Assembly: GCF_024704725.1 (NCBI RefSeq)
Contig: NZ_JALIQS010000001.1
Span: 62,001-126,000 of the forward strand
Length of the DNA: 64,000 nt
Reading direction: 5' to 3'
Source of the DNA: Shinella sp. CPCC 101442
GTDB lineage: Bacteria > Pseudomonadota > Alphaproteobacteria > Rhizobiales > Rhizobiaceae
Positions 17,150 through 26,241 of this stretch are shown piece after piece. A program made the translations under genes and the position numbers. The first letter of the stretch is position 1, and the number at the start of each line of letters is the position of its first letter. The notes beneath the pieces are model-generated. The model saw nothing but the letters and a program-made list of their open reading frames with translations, made no database searches and had not been told where the DNA came from.

Positions 17150-18385
17150 ATGCCGACCCAACCCCGCCTCCTGCCACCATCCGTTTCCATGCCGATTCCC
17201 CTCCCCTCTAGCGCGAGGGCACCGGATACCGCGGCAGAAAAGGCAAGCTCCCAGCGCCTGAAGACCTGGGATATTCCCACCGCCTTTCATTGCTCGATCA
17301 TCGGCACCTGCCTGACGAATAGCGAATTGCGACAGATCCTGCTCAAGGCAGGCCAGGAGGACGCGAAAGCCGCCACGGACCATGGCCTGCATGGGCGCGG
17401 CGTGCGCCTGGCAGGCCAGCGCGACCAGGCGGCGAAACTGCTCAACAAGGCGCTCGACAAACGCCATGAGGCCAGCATCAAGCGCATCCCCCGGCAGGCG
17501 GACGAGACGATGCTCCGACGCATCTGGCGAGAGAGTTTCGACCGCGGCGACATTGCCGGCCCCTATTGGGCGCTGATCAGCCATCCGGCCACGCCGCCGG
17601 GCCTCGTGCGTGACATTTTCGGCGAGGTCCATATGCTCTCGCATCTCGTCGGCAGCGCCAGCCGCCTCGACATCGCCCGCCTGACCCGGCTCGAAAGGGA
17701 ACTGGAAGACGAGCGGGAAAAGACCGCCCGCCAGGAAACACGCTTGAAGGTCGCCGCCGAGGAGCGCATCGCCTTGCAACAGCGCATCCGCCATTTGGAG
17801 GAGCGAGCCGTGCAGGCAGAAGCCTTGGCCGCCCATGCCCGGCGCGCGCGACAACAGGAGACCATTCCCGCCGGGCGCACCGAAACCGACGCCCCCCGCT
17901 CCGATGCGCTTGCCCGGCGCCTCGCGGCGACCGAGGAGCGCTGCGGCGCCCTGCAGCGTGAGCTGGAGCAATTGCAGGACCTCTCCCATTCGGTCCTGCG
18001 CGAAAACGAAGCCCTCGAGGCGATCGTCGCCGCCGAGGATCGGCATGCGACCAAGAACGTCACCACACAGACGGCCGGTCCTGTGCTCTATGTCGGCGGC
18101 AGGCGCAACCTGTTCGATCACCTCAGGGCCTGCGCGGAAAACCGCAATGTCGATCTCCTCCTGCACGACGGCGGCATGGAGGACAGCACGACGCTGCTGC
18201 CGGCCCTTGTCGGACAGGCGGCAACCGTCCTCTTCCCGGTCGATCACATCAGCCACGCGGCCGTCGGCCTCGTGAAGCGCCTGTGCCGCGAACAGGGAAA
18301 ATCCTACCTTCCCCTGCGCTCCGCCGGCCTCGCAAGCTTCCTCGCGGCGATAACGGGCGCGGGCGGCGCCTATGGACGGCTCTAG
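17150..18385 (+). CDS. DUF2325-domain protein with long coiled coil
   Basis: A 411-residue cytoplasmic protein in three parts: an N-terminal region with WDIPTAFHCSIIGTCL and a mixed alpha segment (to about 175), a long Arg/Glu-rich coiled coil (about 180-300), and a C-terminal DUF2325 domain beginning VLYVGGRRNLFDHLRACAEN. The last contains the HDGG and VDHISH residues characteristic of that family. Function is unknown; Cys and His residues (HCSIIGTCL, VDHISH) suggest possible metal binding. The ATG at 17150 has AAAGGA seven bases upstream; a TTG five codons earlier is poorer. The possible Mo-box and the nap block 1 kb away hint at a link to molybdenum use (inference). Confidence 0.75.
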   Translation: MPTQPRLLPPSVSMPIPLPSSARAPDTAAEKASSQRLKTWDIPTAFHCSIIGTCLTNSELRQILLKAGQEDAKAATDHGLHGRGVRLAGQRDQAAKLLNKALDKRHEASIKRIPRQADETMLRRIWRESFDRGDIAGPYWALISHPATPPGLVRDIFGEVHMLSHLVGSASRLDIARLTRLERELEDEREKTARQETRLKVAAEERIALQQRIRHLEERAVQAEALAAHARRARQQETIPAGRTETDAPRSDALARRLAATEERCGALQRELEQLQDLSHSVLRENEALEAIVAAEDRHATKNVTTQTAGPVLYVGGRRNLFDHLRACAENRNVDLLLHDGGMEDSTTLLPALVGQAATVLFPVDHISHAAVGLVKRLCREQGKSYLPLRSAGLASFLAAITGAGGAYGRL

Positions 18386-18480
18386 CGCAAAAGCCGGCTT
18401 GATCTTCGGCCGCTTTGCTGACAGGAGCCGAGGAGAACGGTGCGGACGATCGGGTCGGCAACCGTGCGGGAGGCCCGACG

Positions 18481-18969
18481 ATGCGTTCCAGCCCACAAGA
18501 CCAGACCCATTCCCATCCGCTCGGCTTTCTCGTCGCCTTCGGCACCGGCGGCCTGCTCGCTTTGATGGTGCAGCTCAACGGCGCTCTGGCGCATTACGGC
18601 AATTCGCTGTTTTCCTCCTGGACCGCGCATGCGACGGGAACGGTCGCGGCGCTGCTGTTCCTTCTCGTGCTGCCCCGCCGCAGCACGGCCCTCGAACCAC
18701 GACCACCCGCACCGCTCTGGGCCTATCTCGGCGGGCTCTCGGGTGCGGCGACCGTCGTTCTCTCCTCCATGGCCGTGAACTCACCCGCCGGTCTTCCCGG
18801 CACGCTTGCGCTCGGGCTTGCCGGCCAGTTGGCCTTCGGGTTGGCAGCCGATGGCTGGGGCCTGTTCGGCCTGCCGAAGCGGCGCATTTCCCTGCGCGAT
18901 TTCGCAGCCCTTGCGCTGGTTCTGGCCGGTAGCCTGCTCATCCTTCTCGCAGGAAATGTCACCGCATGA
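18481..18969 (+). CDS. DMT-superfamily small transporter subunit, YdcZ/DUF606 type (first of pair)
   Basis: A 162-residue protein with five hydrophobic helices, half the length of a ten-helix EamA carrier. The pattern LAFGTGGLLALMVQLNGAL and GLPGTLALGLAGQLAFGLAAD fits the DUF606/YdcZ family, which occurs as tandem half-size genes. It overlaps the next gene by 4 bases (ATGA), so the two products probably form a heterodimer. The start at 18481 is the only ATG before the first helix that excludes a charged, unlikely leader. Substrate unknown. Confidence 0.75.
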   Translation: MRSSPQDQTHSHPLGFLVAFGTGGLLALMVQLNGALAHYGNSLFSSWTAHATGTVAALLFLLVLPRRSTALEPRPPAPLWAYLGGLSGAATVVLSSMAVNSPAGLPGTLALGLAGQLAFGLAADGWGLFGLPKRRISLRDFAALALVLAGSLLILLAGNVTA

Positions 18970-19394
18970 GCCCGTTCATCCTGATCGCCTGCTCCGCCGG
19001 CCTTCTCGTCGGCCTCAGCCGCCAACTCAACGGCCGGCTCAGCCTTTCGACCTCCCCGCTGATCGCCTCCTTCTGGAACCATCTTGTCGGTTTCGTCGCC
19101 CTGACGGCGCTCGGGCTGATCGTCGGCGGCCTGTGGCCTGCCAGTGCAGCCGACGCACCGTGGTACGCCTATCTCGGCGGTCCGATCGGCGTCGTCTTCG
19201 TAGCGCTGAGCAGCTGGCTCGTCGCGCGCATCGGCGCGGTCAACACTGCCCTCCTGATCATCGGCGGGCAGATGGTCTGCGGTCTTGCGATCGACCTCCT
19301 GCAATCCGGAAAACTGTCGCTCTGGCTTTCCAGTCTCGGCGTCGTGCTCATCATGGCCGGCATGCTGGTCGCCCAGCGCCGGCCACGCGGCTGA
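18966..19394 (+). CDS. DMT-superfamily small transporter subunit, YdcZ/DUF606 type (second of pair)
   Basis: A 142-residue, five-helix partner of the preceding protein. It shares the family motif (ACSAGLLVGLSRQLNGRLS, then FWNHLVGFVAL) and ends in MAGMLVAQRR. The pair reads like a split inverted-topology carrier. It converges on napC with only 3 bases between stops and no visible terminator, so read-through antisense into nap is possible. Confidence 0.75.
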   Translation: MSPFILIACSAGLLVGLSRQLNGRLSLSTSPLIASFWNHLVGFVALTALGLIVGGLWPASAADAPWYAYLGGPIGVVFVALSSWLVARIGAVNTALLIIGGQMVCGLAIDLLQSGKLSLWLSSLGVVLIMAGMLVAQRRPRG

Positions 19395-19397
19395 CGT

Positions 19398-20105
19398 CTA
19401 GAACGTCGTCACGCCATGCGCGCTGGCAACCGCCCGGCGCAGGTCGCCGATGGCATCGTTTGAGGCCGCTGGAAGCTCGTTCCCTTCCAGTTCCTTCGGC
19501 ATCTTCCAGCCGGGCTCGACACCTTTCATGTTCGGCAGTTCGTGCGCGATACCCTTGTGGCAATCGATACAGGTCGCCTTGCCCGGCAGGAGATACTTCG
19601 CGTGAATGTCGGCGGCACGCTGGGTCTGCTTGGTGAAATCCATCGCCACGGCGGAATGGCAGTTGCGGCATTCCAGGCTGTCGTTCGCCTTCAGGCGCGC
19701 CCATTCGTGTTTGGCGAGTTCCAGCCGCTTGTCGAGGAATTTTTCACGCGTGCTGATCGTGCCGAAGATCTTGCCCCAGACTTCCTTCGAGGCCTGCATC
19801 TTGCGGGCGATCTTGTCGGTCCACTGGTGTGGCACATGGCAATCCGGACAGGAGGCGCGCACGCCCGAGCGGTTGGTGAAATGCACGGTGTTCGTCAGTT
19901 CCTGATAGACGTTGTCCTTCATCTCATGACAGGAGGTGCAGAATTTCTCGGTGTTGGTCAGCTCCAGCGCCGTGTTGAAGGCGCCCCAGAACATCACGCC
20001 GCCGACGAAGCCGCCGAGCGTCAGAAAGGCGAGGCTGAGGGTCGCCGCCGGCGTCGTCAGGATGGTCCAGACCCAGACGATGAGTTCCTTGATGCGCGCC
20101 ATCAT
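19398..20105 (-). CDS. napC: NapC, tetrahaem cytochrome c quinol dehydrogenase
   Basis: A 235-residue membrane-anchored cytochrome of the NapC/NirT family. One N-terminal membrane helix (about 15-40) is followed by four CxxCH haem sites: CTSCH, CPDCH, CRNCH and CIDCH. It oxidises membrane quinol and reduces periplasmic NapB. It is the last gene of the operon; the ATG at 20105 touches the napB stop (TGATG), which decides among three adjacent start codons. Confidence 0.95.
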   Translation of the reverse strand: MMARIKELIVWVWTILTTPAATLSLAFLTLGGFVGGVMFWGAFNTALELTNTEKFCTSCHEMKDNVYQELTNTVHFTNRSGVRASCPDCHVPHQWTDKIARKMQASKEVWGKIFGTISTREKFLDKRLELAKHEWARLKANDSLECRNCHSAVAMDFTKQTQRAADIHAKYLLPGKATCIDCHKGIAHELPNMKGVEPGWKMPKELEGNELPAASNDAIGDLRRAVASAHGVTTF

Positions 20106-20596
20106 CACTCGCTTCCCGCATTGGTGACGCCAAGCTCGCTCATGTCCTTGAAGGTATTGCCGACGAGCGGTTTCTTATCCGCCTGCGGCACGTGGCAGGC
20201 AGTGCAGAAGTAGCGGCGCGGCGAGACGTCGGCGAGCATCTGGCCCTCACGCGTCATGTAATGGGTGACGCTGATCATCGGCGCGCCGGCATCCTGCGAG
20301 AACTCGCGCTTGTGGCAGGAGAGACAGCGGTTGGCATTGACCGAAAGCTGGTAGCCGTCGATCGAATGCGGAATGATCGGCGGCTGCTCGGGATAGGCGC
20401 GCATGCGCCTGATATCGTCGACGATCCACTTCGGCAGCGGATCGGCCGGCACCTCCTGCATCTTGTCTCCATCGGGACCGGAGAGCTGCGGCACCATCTG
20501 CGCCATGGCGCTGGTGGCGATGACGGCGGCGCTGAGCACAGCCAGCATCCATCCCTTGCGGAAGGTTATGCGACGGGTTCGATCTTGACTGCGCAT
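20105..20596 (-). CDS. napB: NapB, dihaem cytochrome c subunit of periplasmic nitrate reductase
   Basis: A 163-residue periplasmic electron-transfer subunit. A signal peptide ([16 protein letters not shown], cleavage near AMAQ) precedes two haem sites, CLSCH and CTACH. The conserved NapB stretch [20 protein letters not shown] is present. It receives electrons from NapC and passes them to NapA. The start at 20596 overlaps napA by 31 bases; an alternative ATG at 20548 would still keep the signal peptide but lacks well-spaced ribosome-binding sequence. Confidence 0.95.
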   Translation of the reverse strand: MRSQDRTRRITFRKGWMLAVLSAAVIATSAMAQMVPQLSGPDGDKMQEVPADPLPKWIVDDIRRMRAYPEQPPIIPHSIDGYQLSVNANRCLSCHKREFSQDAGAPMISVTHYMTREGQMLADVSPRRYFCTACHVPQADKKPLVGNTFKDMSELGVTNAGSE

Positions 20597-23070
20597 TTCT
20601 TGAAATCCGTCTGTTTCGAGATGGGATCGGTGGCGTCGAGCGTGACCTTGTTGATGAGCTGGCTGGCATCGAACCACGGCACGAAGATCACGCCTGGCGG
20701 CATGCGGTTGCGCCCGCGGGTCTCGACGCGCGAGCGGATTTCGCCGCGCCGCGAGATGATGCGGATTTCCGAGCCTTGGTTGAGGCCGCGCTTGCGAGCG
20801 TCGTCGGCGTTCATGAAGCAGCGCGCGCCCGGGAAGGCCTTGAAGAGTTCGGGCACGCGCATGGTCATCGAGCCGGAATGCCAATGCTCCAGCACGCGGC
20901 CGGTGACGAGCCAGGTGTCGAACTCATCGTCAGGCGATTCAGCCGGCGGCTCGTACGGCACCGCGATGATCGCCGCCCTGCCGTCCTTGTTGCCGTAGAA
21001 TTTGACGCCCTCGCCGGGCTTCACATAGGGGTCGTAACCTTCGCGGTAGCGCCAGAGCGTCTCCTTGCCATCGACGACCGGCCAACGCAGGCCGCGCCCC
21101 TCGTGATAGGTGTCGTAGGGAGCCAGGTCGTGGCCATGGCCGCGGCCGAAGGCGGCATATTCCTCGAACAGCCCCTTCTGGAGGTAAAAGCCGAAGTGCT
21201 GGGCCTCGTTGTTGTCGTGCTCCGGCTTGACCTCGCTGATCGGGAACTTTGCGACATCGCTTTCGGCGAAAAGCACCTGATAGAGCGTCTTGCCCTTGTA
21301 AGCGGGGTTCGCGGCCAGAAGGTCCGCAGGCCAGACCTCGTCGGTGGTGAAGCGCTTGGAGAACTCCACCATCTGCCAGAGGTCGGAGCGCGCTTCGCCC
21401 GGCGCCTGTACCAGCTGGTGCCAGACATGGGTTCGCCGCTCGGCATTGCCGTAGGCGCCTTCCTTCTCCACCCACATGGCGGCGGGCAGGATGAGGTCGG
21501 CGCTCATCGCCGTGATCGTCGGATAGGCATCCGAGACGACGATGAAATTGTCCGGATTGCGATAGCCCAGATAGGTCTCGTTGGAGGTGTTGGGACCGGC
21601 CTGGACGTTGTTGTTGACCTGCACCCAGTAGAAATTCAGCTTGCCGTCGCGCAGCATGCGATCCTGCTGCACGGCGTGATAACCGGGCTTTTCCGGGATG
21701 ATGCCATGCGGAACACGCCAGATCTCCTCCGCGTGCTTGCGGTGCTCGGGGTTGGTCACCGTCATATCGGCCGGCAGGCGATGGGCGAAGGTGCCGACCT
21801 CGCGCGCCGTGCCGCAGGCAGACGGCTGGCCGGTCAGCGAGAACGGGCTGTTGCCGGGCTCGGAAATCTTCCCCGTCAACAGATGCAGGTTATAGACCAT
21901 CTGGTTGGCCCATACACCGCGCACATGCTGGTTGAAGCCCATGGTCCAGAGCGACATGACCTTGCGGTTCGGGTCGGCATAGAGTTCGGCAAGCTGCTTG
22001 AGGAAGCCGGCTTCGACGCCGGTCATCTCGACGGCCTTTTCCAGCGTGTATTCCGCAACGAAAGCCTTGAAGGCCTCGAAGTCGATCGCCTCGGTCTTGG
22101 TCGGATCGGCCGCGTTCGCCGCCTTCACCTCCAGCGGATTGTCGGGGCGCAAGCCATAGCCGATATCCGTGACGCCCCGCACGAACTTCGTGTGGTTTCG
22201 AACGAAATCCTCGTTCACCCGGCCGGTCTGGATGATGTGATTGGCGATGTAGTTGAGGATGACGAGGTCCGTGCCCGGCTTGAAGACCATCGGGATGTCG
22301 GCCAGGTCCATGCTGCGATGGGTGAAGGTTGAGAGAACCGCCACGCGCACATGCTCATGGCCGAGCCGCCGGTCGGCGATGCGTGTCCAAAGGATCGGAT
22401 GCATCTCCGCCATGTTCGAGCCCCACAGCACGAAGGCATCGGCATGCTCGAAATCGTCGTAGCAGCCCATCGGCTCGTCCATGCCGAAGGTACGCATGAA
22501 GGCGTAAGCCGCCGAGGCCATGCAATGGCGGGCATTCGGGTCGAGATTGTTCGAGCGGAAGCCGGCGCGCATCAGCTTGGTCGCGGCATAACCTTCGAAG
22601 ATCGTCCACTGGCCGGAACCGAACATGCCGAGCGCCGTCGGCCCCTTCTCCTTCAACACCTTCTTGGCCTGTTCCGCCATCACATCGAAGGCCTCTTCCC
22701 AGGTCACCGGCTCGAACTCGCCGTCCTTGGCGTAGGCGCCGTCGCGCTTGCGCAGCAACGGTGCCGTCAGGCGGTCGGCACCGTACATGATCTTGGACAG
22801 GAAGTAGCCCTTGATGCAGTTGAGGCCGCGGTTGACCTCGGCCTGCATGTCGCCATGCGTGGCGACGACCTTACCTTCCTTGACGCCCACCATGACGCCG
22901 CAACCCGTGCCGCAGAAGCGGCAGGGTGCCTTGTCCCACTTGATTTCCAGCGCGCTCACCCCGCCCGGTACCGGCTGGGCGGCGACCGGCAGCGCAATGC
23001 CGGCCGCCGCCGCAGCGACGCCCGCCGCCTGGGCCTTCAGGATGTCACGCCGCGTCAGTTCGCTGCCCAT
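20566..23070 (-). CDS. napA: NapA, catalytic molybdoprotein of periplasmic nitrate reductase
   Basis: An 834-residue molybdenum bis-MGD enzyme reducing nitrate to nitrite in the periplasm. The Tat signal is [12 protein letters not shown], followed by a hydrophobic stretch and cleavage near PVAAQ. The [4Fe-4S] motif is Cys-x2-Cys-x3-Cys (CRFCGTGC) with the fourth Cys in [10 protein letters not shown]. The molybdenum ligand is the Cys of [10 protein letters not shown]. Length matches the family. The ATG at 23070 lies within the napD 3' end (26-base overlap). Maturation needs NapD and the Tat system. Confidence 0.97.
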   Translation of the reverse strand: MGSELTRRDILKAQAAGVAAAAAGIALPVAAQPVPGGVSALEIKWDKAPCRFCGTGCGVMVGVKEGKVVATHGDMQAEVNRGLNCIKGYFLSKIMYGADRLTAPLLRKRDGAYAKDGEFEPVTWEEAFDVMAEQAKKVLKEKGPTALGMFGSGQWTIFEGYAATKLMRAGFRSNNLDPNARHCMASAAYAFMRTFGMDEPMGCYDDFEHADAFVLWGSNMAEMHPILWTRIADRRLGHEHVRVAVLSTFTHRSMDLADIPMVFKPGTDLVILNYIANHIIQTGRVNEDFVRNHTKFVRGVTDIGYGLRPDNPLEVKAANAADPTKTEAIDFEAFKAFVAEYTLEKAVEMTGVEAGFLKQLAELYADPNRKVMSLWTMGFNQHVRGVWANQMVYNLHLLTGKISEPGNSPFSLTGQPSACGTAREVGTFAHRLPADMTVTNPEHRKHAEEIWRVPHGIIPEKPGYHAVQQDRMLRDGKLNFYWVQVNNNVQAGPNTSNETYLGYRNPDNFIVVSDAYPTITAMSADLILPAAMWVEKEGAYGNAERRTHVWHQLVQAPGEARSDLWQMVEFSKRFTTDEVWPADLLAANPAYKGKTLYQVLFAESDVAKFPISEVKPEHDNNEAQHFGFYLQKGLFEEYAAFGRGHGHDLAPYDTYHEGRGLRWPVVDGKETLWRYREGYDPYVKPGEGVKFYGNKDGRAAIIAVPYEPPAESPDDEFDTWLVTGRVLEHWHSGSMTMRVPELFKAFPGARCFMNADDARKRGLNQGSEIRIISRRGEIRSRVETRGRNRMPPGVIFVPWFDASQLINKVTLDATDPISKQTDFKKCAVKIEPVA

Positions 23071-23329
23071 CAGCCTCGTTCCCTTCCATTTCGACATGTT
23101 CGAAAACCATGTTTGCGGCGATCACACCGTCGAGGAGCGAGATGCGCATCAGCGTATCTCCGAGCACGCCGGTCGATGGCCCCTCGATGACGATGACGAT
23201 CTTGCCTTTGTCCGCACCGTACACCTCGACATTGTCGAACTCGGCAAGTGCGGTCAGCACGCCGTCGATCGCCACGGGTCTTGTGGCGATCACGGCGCTG
23301 GAAATGTGATGTTGCCGCCGATCAGGCAT
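23045..23329 (-). CDS. napD: NapD, NapA-specific maturation chaperone
   Basis: A 94-residue cytoplasmic chaperone that binds the NapA Tat signal and holds it until cofactor insertion is complete. [21 protein letters not shown] and the later [13 protein letters not shown] are typical. The ferredoxin-like fold and length agree with the family. It overlaps napF by 8 bases and napA by 26 bases, so translation of the three is tightly linked. Confidence 0.9.
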   Translation of the reverse strand: MPDRRQHHISSAVIATRPVAIDGVLTALAEFDNVEVYGADKGKIVIVIEGPSTGVLGDTLMRISLLDGVIAANMVFEHVEMEGNEADGQRTDAA

Positions 23330-23825
23330 AGGCGGCCTCCGCTTCTCGCGGCGCCGGCGCTATCGCACCGACGGGACAGACGGAGATGCAGGCACCGCAG
23401 CCCGTGCAGGCTTCGGCCAGCAACTCCGGTACAAACGGCCCGCCACGCACGGGGCGAAAACGGATCGCGCCGGTGGGACAGCCATCCCGGCAGGCCTGAC
23501 AATCGACGCGCTGGAATGGCAGGCACGAGGTTTCGATGGCGACGATGTGGGCAAAGCTGGTGGCCGGGGCGCCGGTGAACACCGGCTCCGGACAGTGTTG
23601 CGCGCAGGCGCCGCAGAAAGTGCATTCGCCGACCGAAAAATCGAGCACCGGCAACCGGTCGACAAGACTGACGATCTGGCTCGGACAGCGTTCGACACAG
23701 GCGCCGCAGCCCGTGCACGCGGCAAGCGACGCCTCTTCGATCCCAGGCGGACGAATATGGACGGATGCGTTTCGACGACCGCCTCTCAGGAAATCCCGTC
23801 TCGATACCGTTTCGCGCCGCTCCAT
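23322..23825 (-). CDS. napF: NapF, four-cluster ferredoxin-type accessory protein
   Basis: A 167-residue cytoplasmic iron-sulphur protein. Four cluster motifs are visible: CTGCGACVERC, CTFCGACAQHC, CQACRDGC and CTGCGACISVC, each with a downstream Cys-Pro. NapF assists assembly of the NapA iron-sulphur centre before export. SRRDFLRGG near the N-terminus resembles a Tat motif but no hydrophobic core follows, as usual for NapF. It starts at ATG 23825, 10 bases after napE. Confidence 0.92.
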   Translation of the reverse strand: MERRETVSRRDFLRGGRRNASVHIRPPGIEEASLAACTGCGACVERCPSQIVSLVDRLPVLDFSVGECTFCGACAQHCPEPVFTGAPATSFAHIVAIETSCLPFQRVDCQACRDGCPTGAIRFRPVRGGPFVPELLAEACTGCGACISVCPVGAIAPAPREAEAAYA

Positions 23826-23835
23826 CGTCGCGCCC

Positions 23836-24027
23836 TCAATGGGCCGGCGGGCCGGGAGGCCCATAGATGATCTGGAGCCCCCATACCAGAAAGCCGTAGC
23901 CGCCCACGATGCCGACGGCGACGATAGGCCAGATTCCGAAAGCCAGAATGAGGAAGGTGATCAATTCGCGGCGGCGCGTGGATTTCGACACCTGCGGCGA
24001 CGTATGTTCTGTCGAGACTTCGGACAA
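23836..24027 (-). CDS. napE: NapE, small membrane protein of the nap operon
   Basis: A 63-residue single-helix membrane protein and first gene of the operon. The helix (LITFLILAFGIWPIVAVGIV) followed by GYGFLVWGLQIIYGPPGPP is the NapE signature. Its exact role is unknown; it may support the NapC-NapAB complex. The apparent start is a TTG at 24027 with GGAGG nine bases upstream; no ATG lies before the helix in frame. Confidence 0.88.
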   Translation of the reverse strand: MSEVSTEHTSPQVSKSTRRRELITFLILAFGIWPIVAVGIVGGYGFLVWGLQIIYGPPGPPAH

Positions 24028-24319
24028 GGTTCACTTCCTCCGACGCAAGATCATTGACGCGATAGTAGCACTGGAGAACTGAAAATAAAGCAGAAAAAAC
24101 TAAACTATTCCACTCATGATAATACTTGTCAAATATCAACAAGCGATATATATTAATAAATATAACGAAGATCGAGAAACCCTTCAGTTCATCTCGCCAA
24201 AATAGAGAGCGCAGACTAAAAAGCGAAATAAAATTAGAATAATTGAATGTAAAAATTCCCATATGTTTTAAAAGTGTTTTACCTATCTACAAGTGGAGCA
24301 GCCATCCGAACCACGCGCC
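24028..24319. promoter_or_regulatory. AT-rich nap promoter region
   Basis: Nearly 300 bases between ubiV and napE are strikingly AT-rich, particularly 24080-24290, with many A/T runs, in a window otherwise rich in GC. A frame of 158 codons crosses it but is just a consequence of few stops and does not read like a protein. The region is long enough for an independent, oxygen- or nitrogen-oxide-controlled nap promoter, and for binding of an AT-preferring silencer such as MucR/Ros (inference). Confidence 0.6.
24126..24139 (-). promoter_or_regulatory. FNR/NnrR-type box upstream of napE
   Basis: Read on the nap strand the site is TTGATATTTGACAA, matching TTG-N8-CAA, with a perfect left FNR half (TTGAT) and a one-mismatch right half. 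Its centre is about 105 bases before the napE start; a class II promoter (box at -41.5) would give a leader of about 64 bases. FnrN, FixK and NnrR all bind this pattern, so the identity of the regulator is open. Confidence 0.65.
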
Positions 24320-25252
24320 TCAGCCATGCCCCAGGCCCGCGGACCGGCCTCGTGAAACCCAGGCGGCCCCTTCCTGCTGATGCAGGAAGCCGTTCGAAAA
24401 GCGCACACCCGGATAGGCCTTCGCCAATTCCACAAGTGCCTCTTCGCCGTCCATACGCCCGTCGAGCACCGTGCGGTAGAGCGCCGCGACGCGGACCATG
24501 TCGCAGTCCTGCGGCGAGAGCCGGATACGGGAAAGACCCGCATCGACCAATGGCGCGAGATCGTCGAGCAGGACGGCGCAACTGCTGGACATGGTCTGCA
24601 CGCCGTTGAGCACCAGGAAGGACTGGCGGTCGAGCGTGCGCAACGGCAGACCGTCCGGGTCGCCGCCGCAGATGAACTGGCAATTGTCCTTGGTCAGCCC
24701 CTTCGAGCGCGCATGGGCACAGCGCGCGGAGATGGCCAGCGGCATACGGCCGAAAGCGAAGAGTTCGAAGGAAAAACCGGGCATGGCTTCAAGCATCCGA
24801 TGGACGGAGGTAGCAGGAAGCTCCGGCGGCAGGCAGATAGTGTTCGCTCCGCGCGCAGCAAGCGTGCGCGCCGTGGCGGCATTGTAGACATTGACCAGCG
24901 GACCGATCGAATGCGGCTGCCCCTTGAGCAGGCCAAGCGCGGAGAGGTCGTTCGCTTCCACCGCATGAACGCTATCGCGGATGAGATCGCGCACCTGCCG
25001 GCTTTCGCGCTCCAGGGTCACCATCGCGAGCGTCGAGAGCGTCACCTCTTTGCCGGCCGCCTCCAGCCGCTCGATGACCTCGGCGACATGCGGCTCGCTG
25101 AAATGCTGGCGCTTGGAACAGACCGTCTCGCCCAGCGTGACATACTCGACCGCAGCTTCGTCGGCGATGCGGAAATAGAAATCCCGCCACTTCGGCCCGT
25201 CCCACAAATAGTAGACCGGCCCGAGGCTCAGGGCTGCCCGCTTCATTTTCAT
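24320..25252 (-). CDS. ubiV: UbiV, oxygen-independent ubiquinone hydroxylation subunit
   Basis: A 310-residue U32-family iron-sulphur protein that works with UbiU to hydroxylate the ubiquinone ring without O2, using prephenate as the oxygen donor in characterised systems. The four cluster cysteines are seen at 45, 178, 191 and 195; the 13- and 4-residue spacings equal those of Escherichia coli UbiV as I remember them. It is not a protease despite the family name. The ATG at 25252 has AGGAG eight bases upstream. It follows ubiU after 11 bases and precedes the nap leader. Confidence 0.9.
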   Translation of the reverse strand: MKMKRAALSLGPVYYLWDGPKWRDFYFRIADEAAVEYVTLGETVCSKRQHFSEPHVAEVIERLEAAGKEVTLSTLAMVTLERESRQVRDLIRDSVHAVEANDLSALGLLKGQPHSIGPLVNVYNAATARTLAARGANTICLPPELPATSVHRMLEAMPGFSFELFAFGRMPLAISARCAHARSKGLTKDNCQFICGGDPDGLPLRTLDRQSFLVLNGVQTMSSSCAVLLDDLAPLVDAGLSRIRLSPQDCDMVRVAALYRTVLDGRMDGEEALVELAKAYPGVRFSNGFLHQQEGAAWVSRGRSAGLGHG

Positions 25253-25263
25253 CCTGTCATCTC

Positions 25264-26241
25264 CTAACGCCAGCGCTTGTCGTAGGCGCCGGAGGTGGTG
25301 CGCTGGCCTTCGCTCATCGTCCGCAATCGGGAAACGAGGGCAGAGCGTTCCGCCGGGGTCGCGCCGAGCGCTTTCTTCAGCGAGGAAACCACCTCGGCGA
25401 CATAGGCCTTGCCGCGTTGCCGCCCCTCTATCTTCAGCGCCGAGACGCCAGCCGCCTTCAACGCGTCGATCTCGTCGATCACATCGAGCGAGACCGGGTC
25501 CTCGAAGGCGTAGCCTTCCGTGCCACCGACATCGAAGCGGCCTTTGCAGAGCGTCGGATAGCCGGAGGCCTCGCCGGGCCCGAAGCGATTGATCGTGTAG
25601 GCGCCGAGTTCGGAGACGAGCGCGCCCTCCTCCTCCCGGTAGCGCACATGGCTTGCCGGCGAACACACGCCGTTCATGTTCGGCGACTTGCCTGTCGCGT
25701 AGGAGGACAGCGAGCAGCGCCCCTCCGCCATCACGCAAAGACCGCCAAAGGCAAAGACCTCCACCTCGCAATCGATCTGCCGGGTGAGGCGGGCAATGTC
25801 CTGAACTGTCAGCACGCGCGGCAGCACCACGCGCTTGGCAGCGAAGGCTTCTACGAGGAAGCGGATCGCATCCGGGTTCGAGGCCGAGGCCTGGACGGAG
25901 ACATGCAGCCGTTGCTCCGGATATCGCTCAGCCACATAGGCCATCAGCCCGAAATCGGCGACGATGAGAGCGTCTGCCCCCAGCGCCACCGCGTCGTCGG
26001 CGGCGGCATACCAGAGGGCCTCGTCGCCGGCCCGCATGAAGGTGTTGAGGGCAACGAAGGTCTGTACGCCCTTGCGGCGGGCGAGCATGATCGACTGGCG
26101 CAGCTCCTCTCGGCTGAAATTGAGGCCCGGGAAATTGCGCGCATTGGTCTCGTCGCGAAAACCGCAATAGACGGCATCCGCTCCGGCTTCCAGCGCCTCG
26201 CGGAAAGCGGCGGGCGTGCCGGCGGGGCAGATCAGTTCCAT
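25264..26241 (-). CDS. ubiU: UbiU, oxygen-independent ubiquinone hydroxylation subunit
   Basis: A 325-residue U32-family protein forming the UbiU-UbiV heterodimer with a [4Fe-4S] cluster in each subunit. Cysteines at 169, 176, 193 and 232 (GGLCVMAEGRC, NGVC, YPTLCKGRF) fall at the same positions as the cluster ligands known for the E. coli protein. MELICPAGTPAAFREALEAG is the standard N-terminus. Its start overlaps ubiT by 10 bases. Confidence 0.92.
   Translation of the reverse strand: MELICPAGTPAAFREALEAGADAVYCGFRDETNARNFPGLNFSREELRQSIMLARRKGVQTFVALNTFMRAGDEALWYAAADDAVALGADALIVADFGLMAYVAERYPEQRLHVSVQASASNPDAIRFLVEAFAAKRVVLPRVLTVQDIARLTRQIDCEVEVFAFGGLCVMAEGRCSLSSYATGKSPNMNGVCSPASHVRYREEEGALVSELGAYTINRFGPGEASGYPTLCKGRFDVGGTEGYAFEDPVSLDVIDEIDALKAAGVSALKIEGRQRGKAYVAEVVSSLKKALGATPAERSALVSRLRTMSEGQRTTSGAYDKRWR

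Noticed and set aside
23786-24262. A 158-codon frame crossing the napE gene and the AT-rich leader
   Set aside because: It overlaps napE in another frame and its hydrophobic start merely reflects AT-rich DNA; there is no ribosome site or family pattern.
24320-26241. Annotation of UbiV and UbiU as U32 collagenase-like peptidases
   Set aside because: Cluster cysteines, ubiT linkage and ubiDX context identify ubiquinone hydroxylation proteins; the peptidase label is a family-name artefact.
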